From contig JADJWG010000004.1 of assembly GCA_016716475.1 (NCBI GenBank), forward strand, positions 310,001 through 374,000: 64,000 nt of DNA. The letters are read 5' to 3'. Of the stretch, positions 28,694 to 38,167 are shown piece after piece. The notes beneath the pieces were generated by a model. That model was not told the DNA's origin. It did not search any database and saw only the letters and a list, made by a program, of their open reading frames with translations. Both the position numbers and the translations under genes were made by a program. Position 1 is the stretch's first letter. Every line of letters begins with the position of its first letter. This stretch comes from Phycisphaerales bacterium. GTDB lineage: Bacteria > Planctomycetota > Phycisphaerae > UBA1845 > Fen-1342.

Positions 28694-30788
28694 TATCCCA
28701 CGCCCAGAGTGCCATGGCCACGGTCCACGCCTGCGCTGTGCAGCCGTTGGGCCGGAAGGGCTCATTCCCATCGTAGATCTCGCTGAGCGACCCGACGCCC
28801 GCGGTCCACACCTGGGACAGCAGGGGGGCGAGCAACTCCTGGCAACGATGCGCGTCCCGGTGCACGCGATAATGCGCGAGGACGAAGAGCCCGAGCAGCC
28901 AACCCCAAGCCGTGCCCTGATGATATGCTTCGTCGCGCTCGGCCGGACCACCGTCATAGCGCCCACGATAACCGGCCTCCCGATGCCCGAGAGTCCGCAG
29001 GCCGAACCAGGTCAACAGGTATTCTTCGCACGCGGCCACCACTTCACGCTGGTGATGAGCGCTGAGCGGGGAGTGCGTGAGCGCCACCGCGAGGATCTGG
29101 TTGGGTCGCAGGGCACCGTCCGGGCCGTGGGGGCCGTCCAGGACGTCGTAGCAGCAGGCCCGGCCATGGTGCCAGAAGCGGGCGAAAGAGCCACGGGTGC
29201 GGAGTGCGAGGCGGGCATACTCGTCGCTGGGAAGGTCGAGCAGATCGGCGAGCCGTGCCATGTTGCAGAGGGCGTCATACCAGAGAGCGCTGAGTTCGAC
29301 CGGTTTTCCCGTGCGAGGGGTGATGACCCGACCGCCCACTTTCGCATCCATCCAGGTCAGGTTGACGTCCGATTCGCCGGCGTAGACGAGGCCGTCGTCG
29401 CCGACGTGGATATGGTGCCGTGTCCCCCGGCGGTGCCACGCCACGATGTCTGCCATGACCGGGAACAACTCGGCGAGGGTTCGCACGTCTCCGGTGGCGC
29501 GGACGTAGCGATCAATTGCCCACAGGTACCAGAGCGTGGCGTCGGCGGAGTGGTATTCCGGGGCGGTAGCATCATCGGCGAAGCGGTTGGGCACCATCCC
29601 CTGGTCGACGTAACGTGCCCAGGTCCGTAGGACCTCGCGTGCAAGCTCCGGCCGGCCGGTGGCGAGCGTCAGGCCAGGCAACGCAACCATCGTGTCCCGG
29701 CCCCAGTCGGTAAACCACGGGTAGCCGGCAATGACGGTATGGCCGTCGACTGCGCCGGTGTCGGCGCTGGTCGCCGGTCGTCGGACGAGAAACTGATCCG
29801 CCGCGAGTATAAGCTGCTGCACAGCCGGCGGGTCGGTGTGACCTACGGGGAGCACGGTGCGGCGGCGGTCGAGCAGTTGGCGGGCGGAGGTGGTGGCGCG
29901 CTCGAGCGCACCGACGGATGTGATGTCGCGTCCATCGGTGGCGGCGAGGGTGAATGTGAGAGTGTCGCCCGGGCGCAGCTCTGCGCGTGCGGTGGCCACA
30001 CACAGATGGTCCTCACGGTGGTCGAACCCGCGAGCCGTTTCTTCCGGGAGTTCGAAGTTCCAACACCAATCGTAGCCAAGGGTCCAGTGGGGGTTCGGTT
30101 CACCTGCGCCGCCGGCGCGCAGGAAGTACGGGGCGCGCCCGGCGGGCGGCCGCACTTCGATTTCGGCGCCGGCCGCGCGTACCTGGAAGATGGCCTGATC
30201 ACCACGGCGCAGGAAGTGGTAGTGGCGATCATTCACGAGGACACGGGTAGTCAACTCGGCCGGGGGGCTGTCGGGACTCAACTCGTACCGCACGAAAGTG
30301 ACGTTGTAGCCGCGCTCCATCCAGACGCGACGTACAACCTGGGCGGGGCCACAGGCATATGTCCAACTCGGCAGGCCCCAGGCCAGATCGAAGCGCTGAA
30401 GCCATAGACAGCCGTTGGGCGTTTCAACCCCGCCGGGCCAGATGTTCGTGTAGAGCGGGTACGAAAGGCCACCGCTGGTGATCGTTGTATCGAGCTTGGC
30501 AACGAGCAGGCGCCTGCTCGCGGGGGGTTCGATCGCGGCAATGAGAAGGCCGTGATAACGGCGCGTCAGGGCGTCGCCGATCGTGCCGGCGGCAAACCCG
30601 CCGATACCATTCGTGATGAGCCATTCGCGTGCGAGTGCCCGGCGTGGATCCTGGCAAAGGGCCACGGGCAGGTGCAAGTGGGGGCCGTCGAGGGTACCCG
30701 GGTCGCCACGGACCGCGGTGCCAGGCGGGCGTGGCGCATGAGGGCGGGGCGGCTCATCGGGGTGGGCGTGCCTGCGGTTGGACGTCAT
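28653..30788 (-). CDS. glycogen debranching enzyme (GH133-type)
   Basis: A 711-residue enzyme of the bacterial/archaeal glycogen debranching family. The N-terminal domain is beta-rich with REWLITNGIGGFAAGT and RRYHGLLIA, typical of the family. The C-terminal (alpha/alpha)6 barrel carries AGYPWFTDWGRDTMVALPG, in which the Asp pair is conserved, and the acidic site ESDVNLTWMDAKVGG. It would remove the branch stubs left by the phosphorylase at 4949-7074. The ATG at 30788 starts a proline-rich leader; internal starts near the homology are possible. It lies 19 bases after the PAS/GAF/receiver gene, so the two may share a transcript. Confidence 0.9.
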   Translation of the reverse strand: MTSNRRHAHPDEPPRPHAPRPPGTAVRGDPGTLDGPHLHLPVALCQDPRRALAREWLITNGIGGFAAGTIGDALTRRYHGLLIAAIEPPASRRLLVAKLDTTITSGGLSYPLYTNIWPGGVETPNGCLWLQRFDLAWGLPSWTYACGPAQVVRRVWMERGYNVTFVRYELSPDSPPAELTTRVLVNDRHYHFLRRGDQAIFQVRAAGAEIEVRPPAGRAPYFLRAGGAGEPNPHWTLGYDWCWNFELPEETARGFDHREDHLCVATARAELRPGDTLTFTLAATDGRDITSVGALERATTSARQLLDRRRTVLPVGHTDPPAVQQLILAADQFLVRRPATSADTGAVDGHTVIAGYPWFTDWGRDTMVALPGLTLATGRPELAREVLRTWARYVDQGMVPNRFADDATAPEYHSADATLWYLWAIDRYVRATGDVRTLAELFPVMADIVAWHRRGTRHHIHVGDDGLVYAGESDVNLTWMDAKVGGRVITPRTGKPVELSALWYDALCNMARLADLLDLPSDEYARLALRTRGSFARFWHHGRACCYDVLDGPHGPDGALRPNQILAVALTHSPLSAHHQREVVAACEEYLLTWFGLRTLGHREAGYRGRYDGGPAERDEAYHQGTAWGWLLGLFVLAHYRVHRDAHRCQELLAPLLSQVWTAGVGSLSEIYDGNEPFRPNGCTAQAWTVAMALWAWDTTQWVPERGAVAG

Positions 30789-30807
30789 GCCGGTGACCTG
30801 CGGAGAC

Positions 30808-32481
30808 TCAGGCGGTGGGCGCCGTGAGCGCCTTCGTCACGAGCTCCATGAGTTGATCGACCTTGAACGGTTTGAACAGAACGCCCGCCAGCCCCTCCCG
30901 GCTGGCCTTGACGATGGAGTGCTCCGGGTCGTAGCCGAAGCCGGTGATCAGGATGACTGGGCAGTGCGGGTTCTGCGCCTTCGCGGCGGCGAAGACTTCG
31001 TACCCGTTCCGCAGGGGCATCTTGATGTCGGAGAGCACGAGATCAAAGCGCTGCTGGGCAATCATGGCAACGGCTTCCTGCCCGTCCCGGGCCATGACGG
31101 GTAGTGCGCCGGCCTTGGACATTACGTCGGCGATCGCTTCGCGGATGATGTCTTCGTCATCTGCCACGAGGACGCGCTTGCTGCGAAATGCCGGATCGAT
31201 TTCCGCGGTCGGTGGCATGAGGCCGCGGATGCCCTGCACCTCGGTGACCTGCTGGAGCACTTCGCGCGCGCGGTCCACCTGCTCGATGATGCGGCGCAGG
31301 CGGGCAGCGGCCTCCGCGTTCTGCTCCGCGACACGCTGGAGCACGGAGGTCGCCTCGGAGACTATTTCATTCAGCGGTTCGGCCAGTTCGGCGCGCACCT
31401 CCGCGGCGAGTTGACCGGTGGTCTCGCTGCGTTCGACCACCAGCAGCTTGAGGGTCTGGAGTGCAACCGCAAGATAATGGCTGAAAATCTCGGCAAAGAG
31501 GCGATCTTCGTCGGTGAAAGCGGCGAGCTTGTCCGATTCGACATTCAACACGCCGACGATCTGGTCTTTGAGCCGGAGCGGTACGGTCAGCGACGAACGG
31601 GCTTTCTGGAAGCCGGAGAGGTACAGGGGATCCTGCGAGATGTCCGGGCAGAGGTAGGATTGCCCGGTCGAGGCGACCCACCCGCTGATCCCATTGCCCT
31701 CGGGCTCCGCATAGATCGTGTACACCTTTTCGGGTTCGCCAAAACCGCCGCTCAGCACCGCGTCCATCCGCTTGGTGCCCGGATCCAGCACGAACACGGC
31801 GAAATGGGTGAATTGGAGCAGGTCGCGGCAGTAGCGGATCACCATGTCTTCGAGCCGGGCGAGCCGCTCGCTGACCTCCATGCGTGCGGTCACGTCTGAA
31901 TCCAGCGTGACCAACTCGCGGCCGGCGGATTCGATGGCGTCGAGTTTCTGCCGCATGCGCGACATGGCGGTTGTATCGAACACAAGGGCGACCACACGGT
32001 CGATCTCGGGACCGGGCGCGGGCAGGGCGGTTGCGCTGATGTCGAAGTAGTAGGCCGTATCCAACTCGAGCGCGCGGCGCCGGGTTCGCAGACTGTCGTC
32101 GCGCTCGAACTGCTGGAGAATCTCGAAACAAGCTGCCCGAAGGCGGTCGGCGACGTCGGGGGGGTACTGGCGGAAGGCGGCGTTGGACCAGACAAGCTGT
32201 GCGGTGCGATCCACGCTGCACACGGCGTGAGAGATGCCGTCAAGGATCAGGCGGGCCTGGTCGCGTCCGGCGTTCGAGGTCAGCGGGAGCAATTCCTCGC
32301 TGGCGACAAGGGCGACATCGAAGTGTTCCGCTTCCAGAGCCGCGCGGGCGTCGGAGATCGACTCCACCTGGTGTACGGAGCCGTACTGCTCAAACAGCGC
32401 CCGCCAAGCGCACACTGCGCCCTCCGGATCGGCGAACAGCAGCACACGTTGTTGTTCCTTCGCCTTCGGCTCAATCGGCAT
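30808..32481 (-). CDS. PAS-GAF-receiver signalling protein
   Basis: A 557-residue cytoplasmic signalling protein. A weak receiver-like or coil domain comes first (RVLLFADPEGA), followed by a PAS domain near 80-190 (ILDGISHAVCSVDRTAQLVWSN), a GAF domain near 220-370 (GISGWVASTGQSYLCPDIS), a coiled helix with no DHp His box, and a C-terminal receiver with DDED, the phospho-acceptor Asp in VLSDIKMP and the switch Lys in FKPF. There is no kinase ATPase domain, so it must receive phosphate from another protein. The start at 32481 is preferred; an upstream start would add 32 residues. The neighbouring debranching gene suggests a regulatory link, unproven. Confidence 0.85.
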   Translation of the reverse strand: MPIEPKAKEQQRVLLFADPEGAVCAWRALFEQYGSVHQVESISDARAALEAEHFDVALVASEELLPLTSNAGRDQARLILDGISHAVCSVDRTAQLVWSNAAFRQYPPDVADRLRAACFEILQQFERDDSLRTRRRALELDTAYYFDISATALPAPGPEIDRVVALVFDTTAMSRMRQKLDAIESAGRELVTLDSDVTARMEVSERLARLEDMVIRYCRDLLQFTHFAVFVLDPGTKRMDAVLSGGFGEPEKVYTIYAEPEGNGISGWVASTGQSYLCPDISQDPLYLSGFQKARSSLTVPLRLKDQIVGVLNVESDKLAAFTDEDRLFAEIFSHYLAVALQTLKLLVVERSETTGQLAAEVRAELAEPLNEIVSEATSVLQRVAEQNAEAAARLRRIIEQVDRAREVLQQVTEVQGIRGLMPPTAEIDPAFRSKRVLVADDEDIIREAIADVMSKAGALPVMARDGQEAVAMIAQQRFDLVLSDIKMPLRNGYEVFAAAKAQNPHCPVILITGFGYDPEHSIVKASREGLAGVLFKPFKVDQLMELVTKALTAPTA

Positions 32482-32841
32482 GCGGTGTCCGTCTGGCTCC
32501 TGGGCAACCGGGCTAGGCTGCGCTCCGGTATAACCCAATACGCGGGGAAAGCCAAGTGAATTCGGATCGGCTCGCACAGCTTCGTGAGCGGTTGTGAGGG
32601 CATGCCGGCAGCAGCGACCGCACCCGGGACGGGCCGTAGCGGGACCAGGGCGGTGTGCTCGGAGAGTTGTGTCTTCGCTCGCCGGAGTAATCTGTTCAGA
32701 TGTCGTGCTCTTGACGATCCGCTCCGCCCGCCGCTACATTCCGCGCCCCGTTCGTTCCTGTATGGAGCGGGGTGGTACAGTGGTCGCCTTCTACCGGTGG
32801 TGGACGGTTCCGGACCCCGTACCCCCCGGCGTGAGTGCAGT
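32482..32841. other. divergent promoter region of the ATP synthase operon
   Basis: No gene. It separates the PAS-GAF-receiver gene from the ATP synthase operon and contains the promoter at 32711. The remaining bases show no clear repeat. Confidence 0.5.
32711..32740 (+). promoter_or_regulatory. promoter of the ATP synthase operon
   Basis: TTGACG (5 of 6) and TACATT (4 of 6) are 18 bases apart and give a leader of about 95 bases before the first gene. Confidence 0.55.
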
Positions 32842-33144
32842 GTGACCTCGCCCGATTCCGGCGATTCCCGGCCGCCCGGTCAGGGTGGCGGCGGTACCTT
32901 CCGGTATGCCTCGCTGGGGATCGAGTTGGCGGCGGCGATCATCGGGCTGACGCTTGCGGGTGTCTGGCTGGACGCGCGGTTCGGGACTCAGCCGGCATGG
33001 ACGATCGTCGGTGCGTTTGCGGGCATTGTCGGCGGCATGTACAACCTGATTCGCCAGGCGCTGGCCGCCTTCCGGGCGGAGGAGCGTCGGGCCAAAGGTG
33101 AGCAAACTGGCCAGGGCCATGGCGATGACCAAGACCGCGGATGA
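32842..33144 (+). CDS. AtpZ/AtpI-family small membrane protein
   Basis: A 100-residue protein starting with GTG at 32842 (no ATG in range). After a Gly-rich leader it has two membrane helices (ASLGIELAAAIIGLTLAGV and AWTIVGAFAGIVGGMY) joined by WLDARFGTQP, the pattern of the AtpZ/AtpQ family encoded ahead of F-type ATP synthase genes, where such proteins help assemble the c-ring or carry Mg or Ca. The tail is charged. Its 3' end overlaps the next gene. Start codon moderately certain. Confidence 0.75.
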   Translation: MTSPDSGDSRPPGQGGGGTFRYASLGIELAAAIIGLTLAGVWLDARFGTQPAWTIVGAFAGIVGGMYNLIRQALAAFRAEERRAKGEQTGQGHGDDQDRG

Positions 33145-33547
33145 CCGCAGCGGGCGGCTGCTACTGCGGCTGGCGGCTGTTTCGACCGGCGCTGCGGTCG
33201 GGTTGGTGCTGGTGGGTTACTGGCCCACGGTGGCACTGGCGGGGGCGGCCGCGGTAGCGCCCATGCTGGTCGGTATTGGTATCGGGTTAGCGGGCGCATG
33301 GGTGGGCCTGATTCCTCCGGTTCTCTGGCTGCGGAACCCGCCGGAGGATCAACCGGTGGGCATCTTGATGGGACTGGCGGCCCGGTTCGGCGTGACGGCG
33401 GGCCTGGCTGTGGCGGTCTGGCTCACCGGTGCACTGCCCGAGCGGCCCTTGCTGCTCTGGGCCGGATTGGCGCACCTGGTACTGCTACTTGTGGATGTCG
33501 TGGGCTTGACGCGTCTGCTGCGGCGGGCGGGCGAGGCGGGAGCGTAA
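33098..33547 (+). CDS. AtpI-like membrane protein
   Basis: A 149-residue protein with four hydrophobic helices. It lies between the AtpZ-like gene and atpB, where atpI is usually found, and is similar in length and topology (family about 125 residues), but direct similarity is weak. The GTG at 33098 overlaps the upstream gene; ATG codons at 33119 and 33125 are alternatives. AtpI acts as an assembly chaperone for the c-ring. Confidence 0.65.
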   Translation: MSKLARAMAMTKTADDRSGRLLLRLAAVSTGAAVGLVLVGYWPTVALAGAAAVAPMLVGIGIGLAGAWVGLIPPVLWLRNPPEDQPVGILMGLAARFGVTAGLAVAVWLTGALPERPLLLWAGLAHLVLLLVDVVGLTRLLRRAGEAGA

Positions 33548-33549
33548 GA

Positions 33550-34476
33550 ATGCGGATGAGCATGTTGGCGGCCGCGGACCCGCTCGAGCATGTGGTGCAG
33601 CACAACATCCTGGCGCCGGGGGGTGTCGTGCTGCTGAGTAATCAGATCATCATGCAGGTCGTGGCCGCGCTGCTGTTGCTGTACTTTCTGCCGCGTTTCG
33701 TGCTGAAGAGGGCGGGGCAGGACGAAGTGGGGCGGCTGGTGCCGACAGGGTGGGGCAATGTGATTGAGGTGATTTGCGTCGGGCTCCGGGATCATGTGGC
33801 TCGTCCGGCGCTGGGGCCGCATACCGATCGCTTCGTGCCCTATATCTGGTCCGTTTTCTTCTTCGTGCTCACCTGCAACATGCTGGGCATGATCCCACTG
33901 ATGGATTGGACCAAGCCGGTGCAGTTGCTGGTCGCGCCGAATTTCAAGGGTTATGTCCTGGGCGGGACGGCGACGGGCAATATCTGGGTGACCGCGACGC
34001 TGGCCTGCTGCACGTTGTTCATGATCGTGTACAACGGTTTGCGGCTGCACGGGATGGGCTACATCAAGCATTTTTTCATGGGTCCACCGGGTTTGAACCT
34101 GCTGATTGCCTTTCTGGAGGTGGTCGGACTGGCGGCGAAGATCTTCGCGCTCAGCGTGCGTCTCTTCGTGAACATGCTCGCTGGGCACGTGATGCTGGCG
34201 GTGATCGTGGGCTTCGTGGCCGGCGCAGTGGCCGTGCTGGGCGTGGTGCCCGCGATCGGCATCGCCATCCCGGTGATTCTGGGCGGCACAGCCCTGTTCT
34301 TCCTGGAGTTGTTCGTTTCGTTCCTGCAGGCCTTCATCTTCACGTTTCTGAGCGCGATGTTCATCGGGCAGGCGGTCAACATCGAGCATGAGCACGAACA
34401 TGAACATGAGCACGGTGCTGCGCATGAAACAGCGCATGATCACGCCGTGCCTGCGCCGGCGGGAGCCGGCCATTGA
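33550..34476 (+). CDS. atpB: ATP synthase F0 subunit a
   Basis: A 308-residue subunit that forms the proton half-channels beside the c-ring. It has the family helices, and the essential Arg lies in LSVRLFVNMLAGH near residue 207. The C-terminus is extended by a His-rich tail (EHEHEHEHEH and further His), not part of the core subunit. The ATG at 33550 is 2 bases after the previous stop and follows GGGAG. Confidence 0.95.
   Translation: MRMSMLAAADPLEHVVQHNILAPGGVVLLSNQIIMQVVAALLLLYFLPRFVLKRAGQDEVGRLVPTGWGNVIEVICVGLRDHVARPALGPHTDRFVPYIWSVFFFVLTCNMLGMIPLMDWTKPVQLLVAPNFKGYVLGGTATGNIWVTATLACCTLFMIVYNGLRLHGMGYIKHFFMGPPGLNLLIAFLEVVGLAAKIFALSVRLFVNMLAGHVMLAVIVGFVAGAVAVLGVVPAIGIAIPVILGGTALFFLELFVSFLQAFIFTFLSAMFIGQAVNIEHEHEHEHEHGAAHETAHDHAVPAPAGAGH
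34384..34413 (+). repeat. His-Glu dipeptide repeat in atpB
   Basis: Ten codons alternate Glu and His at the C-terminus of subunit a. The tract could bind metal; it could also be neutral repeat expansion. Confidence 0.6.
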
Positions 34477-34630
34477 ACGGCAGCGCCACAGCGCCGCCGC
34501 AGTCCGCGTTCAATCGCCATGCCCGGTAAGCGAGGTAACGGGCCATGAGGCTGGAATACGCGATGGCGAGAACTAACCCGACGTCGGCCGACCTCGCCGG
34601 CGGACCAGTAGTGCAGAAAGGCAGGTAGTC

Positions 34631-34978
34631 ATGGCGAAAGTGCAGGCAATGCTGGCGCTCGCCCTCATCGTGGTCGGCTTCGGCCTGATCGGTGCGGACG
34701 TGGCGTTTGCGGCGGAGGGTGAGGAGAAGGTCGCCGCGGCCGGGAGCCAGACGGTGCTGATGGGTGACCAGGGCCTGCGTGGTCTGGGTCGCGGGATCGG
34801 TGCGGGGCTGGTGGTGATGGGCGGTGCGGCCGGCGTAGGGCGGATCGGCGGCAGCGCGGTGGAGTCGATGGCGCGGCAGCCGGAGGCGGCGAATCGGATT
34901 AACACGGCCATGTTGATCACGGCGGCGATGGTCGAAGGTGCCACGCTGTTCGGCGTGCTGGTGTGCCTCCTGACGTAA
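34631..34978 (+). CDS. atpE: ATP synthase F0 subunit c
   Basis: A 115-residue c subunit. The first 28 residues look like a signal peptide (VAFAAEG), longer than the usual 75-80-residue subunit. Helix 1 is GIGAGLVVMGGAAGVG; the polar loop is ARQPE; the ion-binding Glu is E102 in MVEGATLFG. There is no Ser after the Glu and no Gln in helix 1, so the ring should carry protons rather than sodium (family knowledge). The RBS AAAGGCAGG precedes the ATG. It is separated from atpB by 154 bases. Confidence 0.93.
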   Translation: MAKVQAMLALALIVVGFGLIGADVAFAAEGEEKVAAAGSQTVLMGDQGLRGLGRGIGAGLVVMGGAAGVGRIGGSAVESMARQPEAANRINTAMLITAAMVEGATLFGVLVCLLT

Positions 34979-35055
34979 CTCGGGCGTGCAGGAATGAGCC
35001 CGGTCGTGGCGCCCGCCCTGGGCGGGCGCGGCGGCCGGGTCGGAGTGGCGATCGT

Positions 35056-35643
35056 ATGACGACTTGGGTTCCGCGCGCGGCAGCGCTTGGCGTGCATCTG
35101 CTGGCCGTCGGCAGCGTGCTGGCCGCCGACGAGCAGTCGAACATCTTTGCCGGCTCGATCGCGAACGCGATCATCACGCTGGTGATCTTCCTGCTGGTGG
35201 TGTGGGTGCTGGGTAAGTTTGCCTGGCCGCCGGTGCTGCAGGCGCTGAATGACCGGGAGGCGACGATTCGCCGCCAGCTCGAAGAAGCGAAGGCGGAACG
35301 CGAGGCCGCCACGAAGCTATTGTCCGACTACCAGGCACAGCTCGACAAGGCCCGGGAAGAGGCCTCAGCGATCGTGGCCGAGGGGCGTCGTGATGCGGAA
35401 ACCACCTCACGGCGGATCCAGGATGAGGCGCGGCGCGAGTCGGAAGAGACTATCGCCCGGGCACGGCGTGAAATCCAACTGGCGACCGACACCGCCCGCA
35501 AGGAACTGCACGATGAGGCCGCCGAGCTGGCGGTGCAAGTCGCGCGGCGCGTAGTCCGGAAGGAACTCGCGCCGGCCGACCACAAGGAACTCGTGGCTGA
35601 GGCCCTCCGCGAAATCGCGGCGACGGGCGGCAAGCTGAACTGA
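35056..35643 (+). CDS. atpF: ATP synthase F0 subunit b
   Basis: A 195-residue peripheral stalk subunit. A signal-like or membrane start is followed by the membrane helix IANAIITLVIFLLVVWVLGKF, then a long charged coiled coil (EEAKAEREAATKLL) typical of subunit b. The ATG at 35056 gives a normal family start; an upstream frame is open but has no family character. It lies between atpE and atpH. Confidence 0.93.
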   Translation: MTTWVPRAAALGVHLLAVGSVLAADEQSNIFAGSIANAIITLVIFLLVVWVLGKFAWPPVLQALNDREATIRRQLEEAKAEREAATKLLSDYQAQLDKAREEASAIVAEGRRDAETTSRRIQDEARRESEETIARARREIQLATDTARKELHDEAAELAVQVARRVVRKELAPADHKELVAEALREIAATGGKLN

Positions 35644-35676
35644 GAGGGCGCGTCCGGACGCGACGAGGCGAAGTGC

Positions 35677-36264
35677 ATGGCCCATGGATTCGAGAAGGGA
35701 CTGGACGTTGCGGATGTGTATGCCGCGGCGTTGTATGCGCTGGCGGACGAGGCCGGGCGCGTCGACGAGGTGCGGGCGGAACTGGATGCGTTGAACGAAT
35801 TGGTGGCAGACCAGCCGGAACTGCTGGCCCTGCTCGAGTCGGCCGTGATCGACGCGGAAGCGCGGGGAGAGAGTCTGGAACGCATGTTCCGGGGCCGGCT
35901 GAGCGATACCGTCGTCAACACCGTGCAGGTCATGAATCAGCACGGGCGCGCGGGCCTGCTGCACGCACTGCGCAGCCGATTCATCCAGCGGACGGAAGAC
36001 GCCCGTGGGCAGGTCGAGGTGACGGCGACCTCGGCAGTGCCGCTCGATTCCGGGCAGCAGGCGGAGATTGTCCGGCTGGCGGAGCAGTTGTCGGGCAAGC
36101 GGCCGCTGCTGAAGTTTGAAGTCGATCCGGAAGTGTTGGGTGGCCTGATCCTGACGGTGGGAGATTTTCGCTACGACCATTCGATCCGGCGGCACCTGCA
36201 CGTCGCGCGGCAGCAGTTGCAGGAGCGAACGGTGCGGGGGGCGTCATCGGACGCCGCTGGGTAA
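35677..36264 (+). CDS. atpH: ATP synthase F1 subunit delta
   Basis: A 195-residue subunit joining the peripheral stalk to the alpha3beta3 head. The N-terminal six-helix domain starts DVYAAALYALADEAG, and the C-terminal part contains DPEVLGGLILTVGDFRYDHSIR, the conserved delta ending. The ATG at 35677 is 33 bases after atpF. Confidence 0.92.
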   Translation: MAHGFEKGLDVADVYAAALYALADEAGRVDEVRAELDALNELVADQPELLALLESAVIDAEARGESLERMFRGRLSDTVVNTVQVMNQHGRAGLLHALRSRFIQRTEDARGQVEVTATSAVPLDSGQQAEIVRLAEQLSGKRPLLKFEVDPEVLGGLILTVGDFRYDHSIRRHLHVARQQLQERTVRGASSDAAG

Positions 36265-36383
36265 GTGGCGATCCGGGTCGGCGGCAAGGTGCCATGCCGG
36301 CCGGCAGCTTTGAGGAAGTGGACAGCGCGGCAATTCGTTTCGGCGGTCGATCAGGACGGCCGGGGCGGCCGGAGACGGGCAGC

Positions 36384-38057
36384 ATGAAGTTCAAGGCAGA
36401 CGAAATCGTCAGTGTCATCAAAGAGGAAATCAGCCGCTTCCAGTCGGCGCTCGACGTGGCGGAGATCGGGCGGGTGCTGGAAATCGGTGACGGCGTCGCG
36501 CGGGTCTTCGGGCTGGCGGGTGCGATGGCCGGCGAAATGCTCGAATTCCAGAACGGTGCGGTGGGGCTGGTGTTCAACCTGGAAGAAACGACCATCGGCT
36601 GCGTCGTGCTGGGCGACTACCTCGGCATCCGCGAAGGTGACGAGGTGCGCACGACGGGTCGGCTGCTGAGCGTGCCGGTGGGCCCCGCGCTGGTGGGGCG
36701 GGTGGTGGACCCGTTGGGACGGCCGCTCGACGGCAAGGGACCGGTACAGTCGGAATTCCGTCGCCCGCTCGAGATCATCGCGCCGGGAATTGCGGCACGG
36801 CAGCCGGTGAAGGAGCCGTTGCAGACCGGGATCAAGGCGATCGACAGCATGATCCCGATCGGGCGCGGGCAGCGCGAGTTGATCATCGGCGACCGCAAGA
36901 CCGGCAAGACGGCGATCGCGCTCGATACGATCCTCAACCAGAAGGGGGGCGACGTCATCTGTGTCTACGTCGCAATCGGGCAGAAGGAGTCGACGGTTGC
37001 GGGTATTGTGGAGACGCTGCGCAGTTACGACGCGATGGACTACTCCATTGTCGTGGTGGCCGGCGCATCGGACCCGGCTCCGCTCCAGTACATCGCGCCC
37101 TACGCAGGCTGCACGATGGCCGAGTACTTCATGTACGAGCAGGGCGGCCATACGCTGTGCGTCTACGACGACCTGTCCAAGCAGGCCCAGGCGTATCGCC
37201 AGATGTCACTGCTGCTGCGCCGGCCGCCCGGCCGCGAGGCGTATCCGGGTGACGTGTTCTATCTGCACAGTCGCCTGCTGGAGCGGGCCTGCAAGATGGC
37301 CGAGCAGCGCATCATTGTGAAGAAGGGCGCACCGGCCGGTGTCGAACAGGGCGTCAACGGCAAGGTCTACATCGGTGTGCAGGATGAGCATGCCCTGGCG
37401 CACGATCTCGACGCGCTGCCGGACAAGGAGCAGCACGAGGTCCGCAAGCTGAAGAAGTCGGGCGGCAGTCTGACAGCCCTGCCGGTGATCGAGACACTCG
37501 AAGGCGAAGTCTCGGCCTACATTCCGACCAACGTGATTTCGATTACCGACGGGCAGATCTACCTCGAGCCGGACCTGTTCTTTGCGGGTGTCCGACCGGC
37601 GGTGAACGTCGGCATTTCGGTCAGCCGTGTCGGCGGCAACGCGCAGGTGCCCGCGATGAAGAAGATTGCGGGCTCGTTGCGGCTGGATCTCGCGGCCTTC
37701 CGCGAGCTCGAGGCGTTCGCGCAGCTCGGGACGGAGCTGGATCCCGCGACGCAGCGGCAACTCGATCGCGGGCGCCGCATGGTCGAGCTGCTCAAGCAAC
37801 CGCAGTACGAGCCGCTGGGGGTGTGGGACCAGGTGCTGGCCGTGCACGCCGGGGCCCGCGGCTTTCTCGATGATGTGCCGTTGAACCAGGTGCACGCCTT
37901 TGAGCAGGCGCTGCTGAAGCACTATCACGACGAGCATTCCGACCTGCTGGCGGAGCTCACCCACGGGCGCAAATTGACGGACGAGCTGGACGAGAAGATG
38001 AAGACGGTGGTGCGGAACTTCAAGCGGCAGTTCACGGAGCAGGCGAAAGCGCAGTAG
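36384..38057 (+). CDS. atpA: ATP synthase F1 subunit alpha with an extra loop
   Basis: A 557-residue subunit, about 45-50 residues longer than most. Walker A GDRKTGKTA is at 169-177, and VYDDLSKQAQAYRQMSLLLRRPPGREA and LTALPVIET are standard alpha sequence. The extra stretch is at about residues 307-358, between LLERACKMAEQ and GGSLTALP, where other bacteria have a short turn. It is charged and includes GVNGKVYIG. The N-terminus KFKADEIVSVI is typical. The ATG at 36384 follows GGAG; a longer frame upstream is not alpha-like. Confidence 0.96.
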   Translation: MKFKADEIVSVIKEEISRFQSALDVAEIGRVLEIGDGVARVFGLAGAMAGEMLEFQNGAVGLVFNLEETTIGCVVLGDYLGIREGDEVRTTGRLLSVPVGPALVGRVVDPLGRPLDGKGPVQSEFRRPLEIIAPGIAARQPVKEPLQTGIKAIDSMIPIGRGQRELIIGDRKTGKTAIALDTILNQKGGDVICVYVAIGQKESTVAGIVETLRSYDAMDYSIVVVAGASDPAPLQYIAPYAGCTMAEYFMYEQGGHTLCVYDDLSKQAQAYRQMSLLLRRPPGREAYPGDVFYLHSRLLERACKMAEQRIIVKKGAPAGVEQGVNGKVYIGVQDEHALAHDLDALPDKEQHEVRKLKKSGGSLTALPVIETLEGEVSAYIPTNVISITDGQIYLEPDLFFAGVRPAVNVGISVSRVGGNAQVPAMKKIAGSLRLDLAAFRELEAFAQLGTELDPATQRQLDRGRRMVELLKQPQYEPLGVWDQVLAVHAGARGFLDDVPLNQVHAFEQALLKHYHDEHSDLLAELTHGRKLTDELDEKMKTVVRNFKRQFTEQAKAQ

Positions 38058-38167
38058 CGTGTCGCGGGGCGGCCGCCAGCCACGGCGGCGGACGCCCGGG
38101 ATTGGCAGCGAGAGCGGTGTCCGCGCGGCCGCAGACCGCGGCGGGATCGACAGGGAGTTGAGCCCCG

